Positions 43,103-51,559 of a stretch of 64,000 nucleotides of DNA are shown piece after piece. The notes beneath the pieces were generated by a model, which made no database searches, was not told the origin of the DNA, and saw only the letters and a program-made list of their open reading frames with translations. The stretch spans positions 20,778 through 84,777 of the forward strand of contig NZ_QUCY01000011.1 of the NCBI RefSeq assembly GCF_003474385.1, in the 5' to 3' direction. Within the stretch, counting starts at the first letter, position 1, and each line of letters begins with the position of its first letter. The DNA is from Senegalimassilia sp003474385 (GTDB lineage Bacteria; Actinomycetota; Coriobacteriia; Coriobacteriales; Eggerthellaceae). Position numbers and translations under genes: made by a program.

Positions 43103-43622
43103 CCCAATCGATAAGCTCCAGGCTGCGCTTCCTCGAGACGAGGTCGTGCAGGCAGCGCTCCTCGGTCGCGATCGGCAGCCGATTCCTCGGCATACGGTCG
43201 AGTATTCCCCGTTTGACGTCATTCAAACCATCGTTCGTGTGAACGAACTCGATGGCACCGAAGCGGGTATCGACGAGACCTTCCGCGCCCGTCGTCACGC
43301 ATGAGATGCGTCCGAGCGGGATCTGCGAGATGAAGCCCCACTGCGATGCTGCGGACTCGAGGCTTTCATAGGTGACCTCGCCGGGGCGCAAGAACGCCGC
43401 GATATGGCCGAGCAGGTCGCAGCCGTTGGGGTGGAAAAGCAGGTAGAGGTACGCGTCATGGGCGATGCGCTCGAGGAGGCCGTCCGCGGTGAGCCTCTTG
43501 ATGGTCGAGCGGAGCGTATCGCCGGACTCACCGAAAAGGGCCCCCAGCTCGCGGCTGCGGAAAAGGATTCGGCCCTCCAGGTCGCACCCATGCAGAATCT
43601 TGATTGCCTCGACGCTTTTCAC
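43083..43622 (-). CDS. abiEi: AbiEi-type antitoxin
   Basis: 179 residues, first gene of the pair. N-terminal winged helix (SRELGALFGESGDTLRSTIK then RLTADGLLERIAHDAYLY) and AbiEi C-terminal part. AbiEi proteins repress their own promoter by binding inverted repeats, and counteract the toxin without necessarily binding it (type IV). Promoter and operator lie directly upstream. Confidence 0.85.
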   Translation of the reverse strand: MKSVEAIKILHGCDLEGRILFRSRELGALFGESGDTLRSTIKRLTADGLLERIAHDAYLYLLFHPNGCDLLGHIAAFLRPGEVTYESLESAASQWGFISQIPLGRISCVTTGAEGLVDTRFGAIEFVHTNDGLNDVKRGILDRMPRNRLPIATEERCLHDLVSRKRSLELIDWDEVDAD

Positions 43623-43649
43623 AGAAACCCTCCTGTCTCCCTACCGACA

Positions 43650-43680
43650 ACTATACCAATGTGGTCTAAATATAAACCAC
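43650..43680 (-). promoter_or_regulatory. abiE promoter with operator dyad
   Basis: -10 TATAGT (43650-43655) and -35 GGTTTA (43673-43678) on the - strand, 17 bp apart. A dyad GTGGTnTA...TAnACCAC (43661-43680) covers the -35, consistent with autorepression by AbiEi. Confidence 0.7.
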
Positions 43681-43981
43681 TTACCGCAAGAATACCATTC
43701 CACAAGACCCAACCCAAACCTCCCTCCCTGGAACGCGAAAGGCCATCCGCCCCGTGATGCCATCTGTACAAAATGGGTATAAGCCCACTGGTCGGAAACG
43801 TCGGAAACCGATATCCACGATGAAAGGGACGACGATGGCCGTAGAGAGGTCCCGGAAGACAAGTTGGAAAACGAGACCTGTGATCGACTACGAGACCGAC
43901 GGGCGCTGCGCATCACATCGCCATGACCCCGAAAGCGAAAGAAGGCGCCCTCGGAAACCGAGGGCGCCTTACCGACCGCAC
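43681..43981. other. Intergenic region with terminator
   Basis: A hairpin AAGGCGCCCTCGG/CCGAGGGCGCCTT (43942-43970) ends the - strand gene to the right. On the + strand ATGGGTATAAG near 43774-43784 looks like a promoter, but the frame after ATG 43835 runs antisense into the next gene without a stop, so no gene is called. Confidence 0.55.
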
Positions 43982-44701
43982 CTATTGTACCGCACGCCGA
44001 TCATGTTGAATACCGTGCTCGCGGTAATCGGTACCCGGAGCGCTATTCCCCGCGGCGGCCATCGCCGCGGCAGCCATCGCCGCAGGGCTCTTGCCGCCTT
44101 TGACCTTCGCCGGTTTGAAGAACTCCGGCGCAGGTTTCGGCTCGTCCCCATGGTAGAAATGGAACCCGTTTACGGACGATCCGTAGCGGACGGCCTGGCT
44201 GATCGCGGCGGGCGATACATGCAGGGGGCGGGCCGCGGCAGGATTGCCCATGAAGGTCTCGCCGGTTTCCAAGCAGACGATGGGACGGGTTTTCGAATGG
44301 CGCTCCCTGAAGAACTCCGGCGCCGGTTTCGGCTCGTCGCCGTAATAGAAGTGCAGCCCGCCGCGCTCGACGCCCGTGCTGGCCGATGTGCGCACGCCTC
44401 CGGGCGTGATGCCGAACGCGCGGCCCGCCTGGAATGCCGATTCGAACGTCTCCCCGGTATCGAGGCACACCACGGGGCGCGGCGCCCTGTTGGGCGGGAT
44501 GAAGAACTCCGGTGCCGGCTTCGGCTTGTCGGCATAGTAGAAGTGCAGCCCTTGGGTGCAGGTGCCGCGCTGGATGGAGCGGAAGATGTTGCGCGAGTCG
44601 GCGAAACCGAGCTCCTTGGCCGCCCGGTAGGCGGAGTCGTAGGTCACCCCGGACTCCAGGCACGTGATGGGCCTCTTGCGTTTGGCGTCCCGATTGTCCA
44701 T
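43982..44701 (-). CDS. Protein of three NUMOD-like repeats
   Basis: 239 residues. Three tandem units of about 60 residues, each with a [PI][IV][TV]CLExGxTF core, an AxxxAG/AA helix and an end such as LHFYYGDEPKPAPEFF. The pattern resembles NUMOD1-type modules that bind DNA in homing endonucleases, but no nuclease domain is present. C-terminal Ala/Gly/Lys-rich end. ATG 44701 has AGGGGTG upstream. Confidence 0.65.
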   Translation of the reverse strand: MDNRDAKRKRPITCLESGVTYDSAYRAAKELGFADSRNIFRSIQRGTCTQGLHFYYADKPKPAPEFFIPPNRAPRPVVCLDTGETFESAFQAGRAFGITPGGVRTSASTGVERGGLHFYYGDEPKPAPEFFRERHSKTRPIVCLETGETFMGNPAAARPLHVSPAAISQAVRYGSSVNGFHFYHGDEPKPAPEFFKPAKVKGGKSPAAMAAAAMAAAGNSAPGTDYREHGIQHDRRAVQ

Positions 44702-44711
44702 GGCGGCACCC

Positions 44712-46037
44712 CTACTGCCTAATTCTGGCGCCGCGCGCACGGTCGCCGGCGGTCGAGCTGGCCGCGACTGAGGCGCGGTGACCAAGTTCGACGGGATCGG
44801 GCTTCACCGCGACGGCGATTTCGGGCTTCTTCTCGGAATACTCGATGCGCCCTCCGAAGGGGTCGGAGAAGCCGAAACAGTCCTGGGGGGTGTACAGGTC
44901 GATGCGGTCGGACTTCCACTCGCCGCGCACGGGTTCCATCATCGTGTACGCGATGTCGTGCGGGTCAATCTCGAAATCCCTGTCGAGCACGGTGCCCATG
45001 GTGCCGCCGCACCCGCCAACGGGGTCGTAGATACCGAAGATGGGTTCATACGTTCCGGGCTTGACCGTGAACGTGCCGGCGTTTTCGCCCTCGCCGCGGC
45101 AGATCATCGACAGGCTGGCATCCAGGAACGCGTCGAGCGGCAGCGTCGCGAGGACCGCGAGCCCGACAGGGCGATTCTGCGGCATATTGAAGATATCCTC
45201 GCGGAAGCTGCGCTCGAAAGGCGTAACGGGGTCGTTGACGACCTTTTCGACGGTCGTGCCCTGCGAGGCGCACAGCTTGTCGAAGATGCTCTCGGGGATG
45301 TCCGCAGGACGCGTGAAGGGCCTGTAGTCCTCGGCGGGCTCGTACTCCCACCTGTCATCCTCGCCCTTGCCGCCCCTATGGCAGACGCAGAGGAGGTAAT
45401 CTTCCTGCCAGTCGCGCGCCGCATCGATGACGTCGCCCTCGGAATACAGGTCGTTGACGGACAGTATGAGCGAGGTCTTGAAGGAGAGCCCGCTGAAATC
45501 GATGTCGTAGAAGAACCCGAACTTATCGGTCAGATCGTCGCGGAGGCAGTCGCCGTCAACGTAGAGCGCCCGCCCGAGATGCCCCGACCCGACCCGAGAT
45601 TCGATTGCCCGGGCGAACTCATCGGCGATATTCTTGCAATCCGCAAGTCTCGCCTCATCGAGCCCGTCATTGAACCTGTCCGTGAGCACGCAGGTGACGG
45701 CATGCGACAGGTCGCCGGCGGTCAGTCCCTTGTGCGTCTTGATCTTATCCGGGTCGATGAGGCCATCGGCCCACGCAAGCGAGGTGTCCGCGAGCAGTTC
45801 GCCGCAGATGCGCGCGGCATAGTCGTACTCCCCGTATTCGGGCCAGTAGTCGAGGTGGATATCCCATCCGTTCAGGATGGCCTTCACTATGTCCTGCCGG
45901 TTGAACCGGTTGCCGACGGCATCCGCGAGCATCGCGGCGGCCTCGCCGGCGCCGAGCAGGTTCACGACGTCATCGTAGCTGTCGATCTCGAGGCCATCGG
46001 TAAGAGTCGCGCTGTCATTAGGGTTGATATCGGCCAT
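44712..46037 (-). CDS. Acidic unknown protein headed by a palindrome promoter
   Basis: 441 residues. Folded acidic protein with AGDLSHAVTCVLTDRFNDGL and PDPVELGHRASVAASSTAGD near the end; the last 25 residues (RASVAASSTAGDRARGARIR) are a weak version of the alanine tail of the neighbours. No catalytic motif recognised. It heads the palindrome promoter at 46072-46120 and ends 10 bases before the NUMOD-like gene, so the two may be one operon. Confidence 0.6.
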   Translation of the reverse strand: MADINPNDSATLTDGLEIDSYDDVVNLLGAGEAAAMLADAVGNRFNRQDIVKAILNGWDIHLDYWPEYGEYDYAARICGELLADTSLAWADGLIDPDKIKTHKGLTAGDLSHAVTCVLTDRFNDGLDEARLADCKNIADEFARAIESRVGSGHLGRALYVDGDCLRDDLTDKFGFFYDIDFSGLSFKTSLILSVNDLYSEGDVIDAARDWQEDYLLCVCHRGGKGEDDRWEYEPAEDYRPFTRPADIPESIFDKLCASQGTTVEKVVNDPVTPFERSFREDIFNMPQNRPVGLAVLATLPLDAFLDASLSMICRGEGENAGTFTVKPGTYEPIFGIYDPVGGCGGTMGTVLDRDFEIDPHDIAYTMMEPVRGEWKSDRIDLYTPQDCFGFSDPFGGRIEYSEKKPEIAVAVKPDPVELGHRASVAASSTAGDRARGARIRQ

Positions 46038-46071
46038 GTCGGCACCTCCAGTGAAACGGTTGTCTCCATCG

Positions 46072-46120
46072 ATGCTACCCGTCGCGAACCCGCACGGAAA
46101 CGCCCCTTCCCGAACGGGAA
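46072..46120 (-). promoter_or_regulatory. Palindrome promoter (gap 29)
   Basis: TTCCCGAACGGGAA at 46107-46120, extended to 12-bp arms (CGCCCCTTCCCG), 29 bases from -10 TAGCAT (46072-46077, - strand) in GGGTAGCATCG. A -35-like TTTCCG lies 17 bp upstream of the -10. It stands between divergent genes, so it is not a terminator. Confidence 0.8.
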
Positions 46121-46186
46121 GGGGCGCCCCTCCACCGCCGCGCCGAGGGTATCCTTTTGCAAAAGACCCGTCAGTTCGGAGAGGAC

Positions 46187-46639
46187 ATGACCGTAGAGCG
46201 AAAGTTCGATGCGAAGTCGATGCTGGGGATGCTGAGGAGATACGAGGCCACGGTCGGCGACCTTTTCGCCGTCGTGCCTCCCTTGATGTCCCGGGACAGC
46301 GTGAAGGCCGCCGACATCGACGGGGTGACCCTTAGGCGCATCTCAGTGAAAGACCTGACGGAAGGCATCCTAATGCCGGAGGAAAAGGTGGAGGGGGTCG
46401 AGCTCATCCGGGTCGATGCGGCCAAGGCGGACCGTTACTGCCTGCGTGCGGGCGATATCCTGATGTCGAGGATGCTGCCCAGGCACAAGTACGCGGACTA
46501 CATGGTGGTGAACGTGGAGTATGCGGAGCAGGATCTTGCCTCGTCCCACAACATGATAACCATACGCCCGCGGGCCGTGGATATGGCCGAAGGGGAGCGC
46601 ATAGCGTATTCCGAGATGATGCCGACATGGCGCTTATAG
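46187..46639 (+). pseudogene. Type I restriction specificity-subunit-like fragment
   Basis: 150 residues from ATG 46187. TLRRISVKDLTEGILMPEE and YCLRAGDILMSRMLPRHKYA resemble part of a target-recognition domain of HsdS-type proteins, which are 350-450 residues long. The frame ends where a different gene fragment begins, so it is a remnant. No hsdM or hsdR is nearby. Confidence 0.5.
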
Positions 46640-46815
46640 GCCCAAGGCCTGAACGCCCGGCTTTTTGCGCCGAGTTCGAGAAGCGCATTCACGGCTGGAA
46701 CTATCGCACTCTAGTGAAGCCAGGGCTCAGCGACCTCGCGCAGGTGAGGGGTGGCTATGACCTTTTGTCGAAGAAGAAAGTTGCACTCGACTTGTGGCGC
46801 GTGGAGTATCCCAGC
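46627..46815 (+). pseudogene. Fragment of a bacterial sugar transferase
   Basis: LIGPRPERPAFCAEFEKRIH, then RTLVKPGLSDLAQVRGGYD is the C-terminal signature of undecaprenyl-phosphate sugar phosphotransferases (WbaP/PglC type). Only about 55 residues are left, without the N-terminal membrane part. Confidence 0.7.
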
Positions 46816-46955
46816 CTGCGTATCGCGCGCGTCACCGATCCGCCGCACTCCTCGATCATATCGACGGCCTTGCGCTTCTGCTCGTCCGTGTAGCTCGGCA
46901 TTCGCGAACTCCTAACCGAACCGATTCGGTCCAACTACTTGTCCGCATCCCCCCA
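46795..46955 (-). mobile_element. IS3-family remnant (left end and start of orfA)
   Basis: On the - strand a TGGGGGGATGCGGACAAGTA end is followed by ATG 46901 and MPSYTDEQKRKAVDMIEECG then GSVTRAIRRLGYST, the typical start of an IS3-type OrfA HTH. The element is cut after about 35 codons, where the sugar-transferase fragment begins. Confidence 0.7.
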
Positions 46956-47156
46956 TTTGTCTCGAATGCAACGACGCGATGTCCAACTATGGCTCAGCCT
47001 TCGCAACCTGCTGGACTGCTCAGCAGTGCCCAGTAACTACTTAGTGGATACCCAGTAGCTGCGGTGTGGCGCAGGTAGTCGGCGATGAAAGACGCGGGGT
47101 GCGCCTTGCGGCCCGTCCTAGATGACGCCGCACGGTAGCGCTATCGGACAGCTGCG
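46956..47156. other. Scar DNA without a gene
   Basis: No coding frame with start signals. The composition is mixed and it lies between the IS remnant and a toxin-antitoxin pair. ACTACTTAGTGGATACCCAG near 47036-47055 has short repeats of unknown meaning. Confidence 0.4.
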
Positions 47157-47906
47157 CTACCGCAGGTAGACGTTCCTCAGCACCTCGACGACCTGCTGCG
47201 CCCCGACGCCCTTGATCTTGAGCGCCTTGGGGTCGACGGGGTCCGACTCGTAGGCCTCCAGGAAGCGTCGCATGTCGGCGCGGACCCCATCGCTCATGGC
47301 GGGGCGCTCGCCGCCCGCGAGCAGCGTGGCGAGGCGGCAAACGTCGTTTCGGTGCTTCTTCACGCTCTTCTCGTCGACGGCCTGGCCGCCCGCCCGCCTG
47401 GCGGAAAGGTCGAGCCACGCCTTGGCCTTGAAGGGGATCAGCCCCTCGACCGACAGGACGGCGACGCCGCCGGCCGACGCTCTGTTTTCGACGAGCAGCC
47501 GATAGTAATCTTCGTCAAGCAGAATCGCCGAAAGGCTCGACACCTCGTCGTCGATGTGGATCGGCATGAGGCCGGACTCCGCGTCGCGCAGGTCGACGTC
47601 GGTGCGCGCGAACAGCTCCAGCATGGCGGGGAAGGCCGGGTCATCCGGCTTGGAGAACCGGTAGAACTGAGGCTTTCCGCTGCTCTTCTGTCTGTTCTCG
47701 TACCCGCCCTCCTTGACGAAATCCCAGAAGATCTGGCCGAACTCGGGCGTCAGCGCCTCCACCAAAAGGACCAGGTCGAGGTCCTTGGTGGCCCTGAAGT
47801 CCTGCCCGGCCTCGCCGAACAGCAGGTCGCAGGCGCCGCCGCCGATCAGGACGTACTCGCCGTCGTGGCCCGCGAAGCGCTCCTTGAACTTATCGATTCC
47901 CCTCAT
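47157..47906 (-). CDS. Nucleotidyltransferase-fold toxin, AbiEii-like
   Basis: 249 residues from ATG 47906 (GGAGG 5 bases upstream), overlapping the upstream stop by 17 bases. YVLIGGGACDLLFGEAGQDF and RATKDLDLVLL give the GG...DLD nucleotidyltransferase core. Together with the upstream wHTH gene this is a second AbiE-like type IV toxin-antitoxin unit, distant from the one at 42-43 kb. Confidence 0.75.
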   Translation of the reverse strand: MRGIDKFKERFAGHDGEYVLIGGGACDLLFGEAGQDFRATKDLDLVLLVEALTPEFGQIFWDFVKEGGYENRQKSSGKPQFYRFSKPDDPAFPAMLELFARTDVDLRDAESGLMPIHIDDEVSSLSAILLDEDYYRLLVENRASAGGVAVLSVEGLIPFKAKAWLDLSARRAGGQAVDEKSVKKHRNDVCRLATLLAGGERPAMSDGVRADMRRFLEAYESDPVDPKALKIKGVGAQQVVEVLRNVYLR

Positions 47907-48879
47907 GATCGCCTCCAAGCACCCGGGTCAAAACGTTCTCGATCTCGCCCGCGACGCGCGGGTCGTCCCTCTCGTCGGCGGGAAGGGACAGGATGGCCGA
48001 AAGCGGGTCGACCGCGCATCCCGGCGCCGGCACGGGCTCGTAGCGCAGCACCTGCACCACGCACGCGGGATCCTCTGGCTCGTCGAGGCCGGCGTCGCGC
48101 GCGTCGGCCGCCAGCTCCAGAGTGCGCTCCTGCGCTTTGGTTGCGGCGAAAGTCGGCCAGGGGTCGTCCTGCAGCATCGAGAGTCCGCACAGCGCCGAGA
48201 GCCCGCCAAGGGGAAGCTCCGCATCGGGCACGCGGCCCAGGCGGTGCTCCCTCGCGACCGGACTCGACATGCGCGGCTCCAAGTGACGCCACATCTCCAT
48301 CTTGTCTCTGCCGGGGCGCAGCACCCGCCGCCGCCCCTCGGCGGCGACGATCGAGGGGTCGGCGGCCGCGAGCTCGTCGAATGCGCGAGAGGCGGTCATC
48401 TTCGCCGTGCCGAGGAGGCCTGCCGCCTGGGTGACGCTGGCGCCGTCGAGGTCGCCGTAGAGCGCCATGAGCGCGAGGCGCTGCGCCTGGGGCGAGAACG
48501 TGCCAACGTCTGTCTGCCGCCTGTCGCGCGCGTGGCTCCTTCCGCTGCTCAGCGCGATTCCCAGGAACGGCAGGTACACCTGCTTGTCCGGGGCGATGAA
48601 GGGCAGGCCCGCCTCGAGCATTCGCCCGACCCTGTAGCCCGTGGCGCCCTCGAGGGCGAAGGACACAGGGGTCCCCAGGGCCGCCTCCAGGGCGTCGCGG
48701 TGCTTCGCCAGGGTTTTCACCGTCAGGCTTTCGACGGGGGAGGCCACGGCGAATGGCACGCCGAAGGCGGTCCACCGCTCCAGGGAGTACAGCCCCCTCA
48801 GGTAGAGGGGGAGCCTCGAGGCGTCGACGGGCTCGCAATCGACCCTCGTGTGCAGCGTCTTCTCGACGTATTCCCTCAT
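47890..48879 (-). CDS. Winged-helix antitoxin-like protein
   Basis: 329 residues from ATG 48879 (GAGGAGGCAG upstream). A winged helix near 155-185 (LALMALYGDLDGASVTQAAG, LLGTAKMTASRAFDELAA) separates two unknown domains. Position before a nucleotidyltransferase toxin, with overlap, matches AbiEi-type or COG5340-like antitoxins. Probably autoregulates through the nested palindromes just upstream. Confidence 0.7.
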   Translation of the reverse strand: MREYVEKTLHTRVDCEPVDASRLPLYLRGLYSLERWTAFGVPFAVASPVESLTVKTLAKHRDALEAALGTPVSFALEGATGYRVGRMLEAGLPFIAPDKQVYLPFLGIALSSGRSHARDRRQTDVGTFSPQAQRLALMALYGDLDGASVTQAAGLLGTAKMTASRAFDELAAADPSIVAAEGRRRVLRPGRDKMEMWRHLEPRMSSPVAREHRLGRVPDAELPLGGLSALCGLSMLQDDPWPTFAATKAQERTLELAADARDAGLDEPEDPACVVQVLRYEPVPAPGCAVDPLSAILSLPADERDDPRVAGEIENVLTRVLGGDHEGNR

Positions 48880-48892
48880 GCTCTGCCTCCTC

Positions 48893-48955
48893 ATGTAACT
48901 AAACAATTATCAATGTACCATTATGAATGGTACATAGCAAATCAATTAGTTACAT
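48893..48955. promoter_or_regulatory. Nested palindromes upstream of the second toxin-antitoxin pair
   Basis: Outer arms ATGTAACTAA (48893-48902) and TTAGTTACAT (48946-48955), inner arms ATGTACCATT (48913-48922) and AATGGTACAT (48926-48935), all perfect 10-bp. The region is AT-rich and holds the pair's promoter, so operator sites are likely. Confidence 0.75.
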
Positions 48956-49075
48956 TTAATGACGCCTTGCGAGCCCTCGTGGGCTTTCGGAATCGCGATG
49001 CCTCTAGCAGGGCGCTCCGCTCGTTTTTCCCTGCGTTTTCGTCTTGACAAAAGGGATATCTCACCAGGAGCCGAG

Positions 49076-49411
49076 ATGATCGCGAGGTTCCTGGACGTCC
49101 TGGAGGATACCGTGAAGAACCCGACATGGCGCCCGGCGGAGCTCCAGGCGATCGACGCGCCGCCGGCACTGGACTACCGGACGCCAGACTATACGGCAAA
49201 TGCAGCGAATTACATGGATCTGTACGGCGTCAAGCGCCGCGCGGAGGCCAAGTATGCGGAGGCCCTGGAGAGGGCCGAGCAGGCCCGCAGGAATGTCGCC
49301 GTCGTCCTCGAGAAGGCATCTCCCGTCACCCTCGCGGCCGCGGCAAAGAAATCGGCGGCCGCCGGCATAGCCGACAGCCGCCGAGACGATCCCGCAAAGA
49401 CGATCCGTTAG
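49076..49411 (+). CDS. Small tail-bearing protein
   Basis: 111 residues from ATG 49076 (CAGGAG upstream). Helical, with YGVKRRAEAKYAEALERAEQ, and a C-terminus of the shared type: SPVTLAAAAKKSAAAGIADS followed by RRDDPAKTIR. TTGACA at 49044-49049 may be its -35. It is on the opposite strand to the rest of the tail set and has no palindrome promoter. Confidence 0.6.
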   Translation: MIARFLDVLEDTVKNPTWRPAELQAIDAPPALDYRTPDYTANAANYMDLYGVKRRAEAKYAEALERAEQARRNVAVVLEKASPVTLAAAAKKSAAAGIADSRRDDPAKTIR

Positions 49412-49429
49412 CCGGTAGGCATCGACGCC

Positions 49430-49825
49430 CTAGTGCTTGATGCCGCCGGCCTCGTCCGTATGCGAACCGGCAGTTCGGTTCGCCGCCGCGCTCGCGGCCT
49501 TGGCGAGATCTGCGGGATGCCTGTCGCCGCCATGCGCTTGCGCGCCGTTGTGCGCCGGCGTGCCCTTCACAGGATCGAGCGTCATGGCGTCCCCGTCGAG
49601 GTGAACATCCGTTCGGTGCACCGGCTCCGAGTCGCGCCCGTCGTAGGTGAAGACATGCACCGGCGTCGGGTAGTCATCCTGGAGCTCAGCCGGCGTCGCC
49701 TCGATGAAGGCGAGCTGCCCGCTGCCCTTGCCGTCGGGCAGGTTGATATCCACGCTGATACCGCCCGCGAACGGGCTTGCGACAAGCTCGCCGAAATCGG
49801 TCATTACGGAAATAGGCTCGTTCAT
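49430..49825 (-). CDS. Single-domain tail-bearing protein
   Basis: 131 residues, start overlapping the upstream stop (ATGA). Its body (GISVDINLPDGKGSGQLAFI, YPTPVHVFTYDGRD, HRTDVHLDG) is the same domain as the C-terminal 75 residues before the tail of the 405-residue protein at 51560-52777. Tail: HPADLAKAASAAANRTAGSH then EAGGIKH. Last gene of a four-gene operon. Unknown function. Confidence 0.7.
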   Translation of the reverse strand: MNEPISVMTDFGELVASPFAGGISVDINLPDGKGSGQLAFIEATPAELQDDYPTPVHVFTYDGRDSEPVHRTDVHLDGDAMTLDPVKGTPAHNGAQAHGGDRHPADLAKAASAAANRTAGSHTDEAGGIKH

Positions 49826-50568
49826 AACATACGCTCCTTGATACCCAAATTGACATCGGATTGATTCGCGCTCCGCGCGGCCGCCCAGGCGGCCACGATC
49901 GTATCGGGGAAGTGCCCCCGGGCGCGGCTGAAATCGGGTGCGACGGTCTCGCACCAGCAGAAGTCGTAGCCGCACGTCCAGACCTTCTCGCCGCCCACCT
50001 CGACGGGCACCGACATGTGCACGGGCGAGCCGTCGAAGGCCTCGATGACGTTTTCCCCGTCGAACAGGATGGGGAAATCGTCCCCATCGTCGATCAGCTG
50101 CGCGACGATCTGCTCGATGGACTCGCGCGGGAAGTAGTAGATCGGGCCGTAGTTCCAGCCGACCCCCATGGGGTCGCAGTAGGCGCGAAGCCCGTCCGGG
50201 TCTCCGGTGCGCTCCGCGTAGACGCCGTCGATATCGACATGGCATGCGAAGAGGCAATCGGCGCCGCAGGTCTCCCCGACGGGGGACCGCCCGGCGATCT
50301 CGGTGAAATACGAGTCCAGCCACCCGGCCGCGGCGGAGCGCATCCCCGCGTTTTCCCTCAATGCCCCGACGATGCCATCGCAGGCAAGGCAGCCCCGGAC
50401 GATATCGCACCGGGTTGCGCCCTGGGGGAGCATGAAGGCGGGGCCGTCTGGACCGAAGCGGCAGGCGACCTCGTCGCCACGGCGCTCGAGCTCGATGGCA
50501 CCCTGTGCGCGGGCGATATAGATATCCTCGAAGGTGGGGAAATCAGGTTTACGGGAGAAGTAGTCCAT
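49822..50568 (-). CDS. Tail-bearing protein, operon member
   Basis: 248 residues from ATG 50568 (AGGAGGG upstream). Cys-containing body (CDIVRGCLACDGIVG, ETCGADCLFACHVDIDGVYA) and TCGYDFCWCETVAPDF. C-terminus PDTIVAAWAAARSANQSDVN then LGIKERML, a recognisable tail with IK instead of IKH. No known family. Confidence 0.65.
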   Translation of the reverse strand: MDYFSRKPDFPTFEDIYIARAQGAIELERRGDEVACRFGPDGPAFMLPQGATRCDIVRGCLACDGIVGALRENAGMRSAAAGWLDSYFTEIAGRSPVGETCGADCLFACHVDIDGVYAERTGDPDGLRAYCDPMGVGWNYGPIYYFPRESIEQIVAQLIDDGDDFPILFDGENVIEAFDGSPVHMSVPVEVGGEKVWTCGYDFCWCETVAPDFSRARGHFPDTIVAAWAAARSANQSDVNLGIKERML

Positions 50569-50581
50569 GCAGATCGCCCTC

Positions 50582-51544
50582 CTAGATATGAAGCCCGGTG
50601 CCGTCATCGGCCCCGCCGGCGGTCTTTGCCGCCGCGGCCCTCGCGCCCTCGAACAGGCGCTCTGGGATACGCCCGGGGATTACCTTCCTGTCTACCCTTT
50701 TGGCGTTTGCCCGATACGCCTTCACTGCCTGGGCCACATCGTCGACGCCTCTGGCCGCCTTCTCGCTGTACGAGGGGAAGCACTCGATCCAGGCGGGGCA
50801 GTTTCCGACGAGCTCCTTGATGGATTCTGGGTCATCGGTGACGAGGCCGGCGGTGACGCCGTCGCCATCCATGCCGACGGCATCCTCGAACCAGTCGAGG
50901 CGGTTGAGGCACGAGCCATCCCACCCGTCGTCGAACCCGAAGGAGGGCACGTCGTTGAGCGTGACGCCGCCGAAGAGCTCGAAGGACTTGGCCGGAAGCC
51001 CGCCATCGGCAAAGCCGGCGAAAACGTTCAGAAGGTAGCCGTTATAGGACGGGTCGGTATCGACCGCGTCGGGGCACCAGTAGTACCCGACCGGTAGGCT
51101 CTCGATATTCTCGATGGGCCCGCGCGCGAGATACGAAGGGTTCTCGAAGCGCTTGAGCGCATCGATGATTTCAGAGGTGTTCAACGTCTTCTCGTCGGGA
51201 CCGCAATAGGGGTTGAAGCATCGCGCCCACACAGCGCCGGTGGCGGTCGTCTCGCTCGCGATCCAGTCGTTGAGCGTCATGTCGTCGGCGAAGGTGAGCT
51301 CCACGGTCTCATCCATCACCATGTCCATCCAGGACCACTCGAGGTCCCTGATTGCGAATCGCACAGGGCCGTCGAGCCCGATCCCGAGCCTCACGTCGTA
51401 GCTGCCGTCATCGAGACGGCTAATAAGGATACCCGGCTCGTTCGAGCGCTCGGACCACCCGAGCGGGCACCACAGGAAGCCGTCCTCCGCGTCCAGGTCG
51501 CGCAGCGTCGGTGAGCCCTCGATGAGCTGATAGGTCTCTTCCAT
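50582..51544 (-). CDS. Tail-bearing acidic protein, operon member
   Basis: 320 residues from ATG 51544 (GGGAGG upstream), 15 bases after the stop of the operon's first gene. Sequence includes FLWCPLGWSERSNEPGILIS and SLPVGYYWCPDAVDTD. Ends FEGARAAAAKTAGGADDGTG then LHI. Unknown function. Confidence 0.65.
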   Translation of the reverse strand: MEETYQLIEGSPTLRDLDAEDGFLWCPLGWSERSNEPGILISRLDDGSYDVRLGIGLDGPVRFAIRDLEWSWMDMVMDETVELTFADDMTLNDWIASETTATGAVWARCFNPYCGPDEKTLNTSEIIDALKRFENPSYLARGPIENIESLPVGYYWCPDAVDTDPSYNGYLLNVFAGFADGGLPAKSFELFGGVTLNDVPSFGFDDGWDGSCLNRLDWFEDAVGMDGDGVTAGLVTDDPESIKELVGNCPAWIECFPSYSEKAARGVDDVAQAVKAYRANAKRVDRKVIPGRIPERLFEGARAAAAKTAGGADDGTGLHI

Positions 51545-51559
51545 GGCTATGCCTCCCGC

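Noticed and set aside
43754..44722. + strand frame opposite the NUMOD-like gene
   Set aside because: Runs antisense through a gene with clear repeats; Arg/Gly-rich shadow composition.
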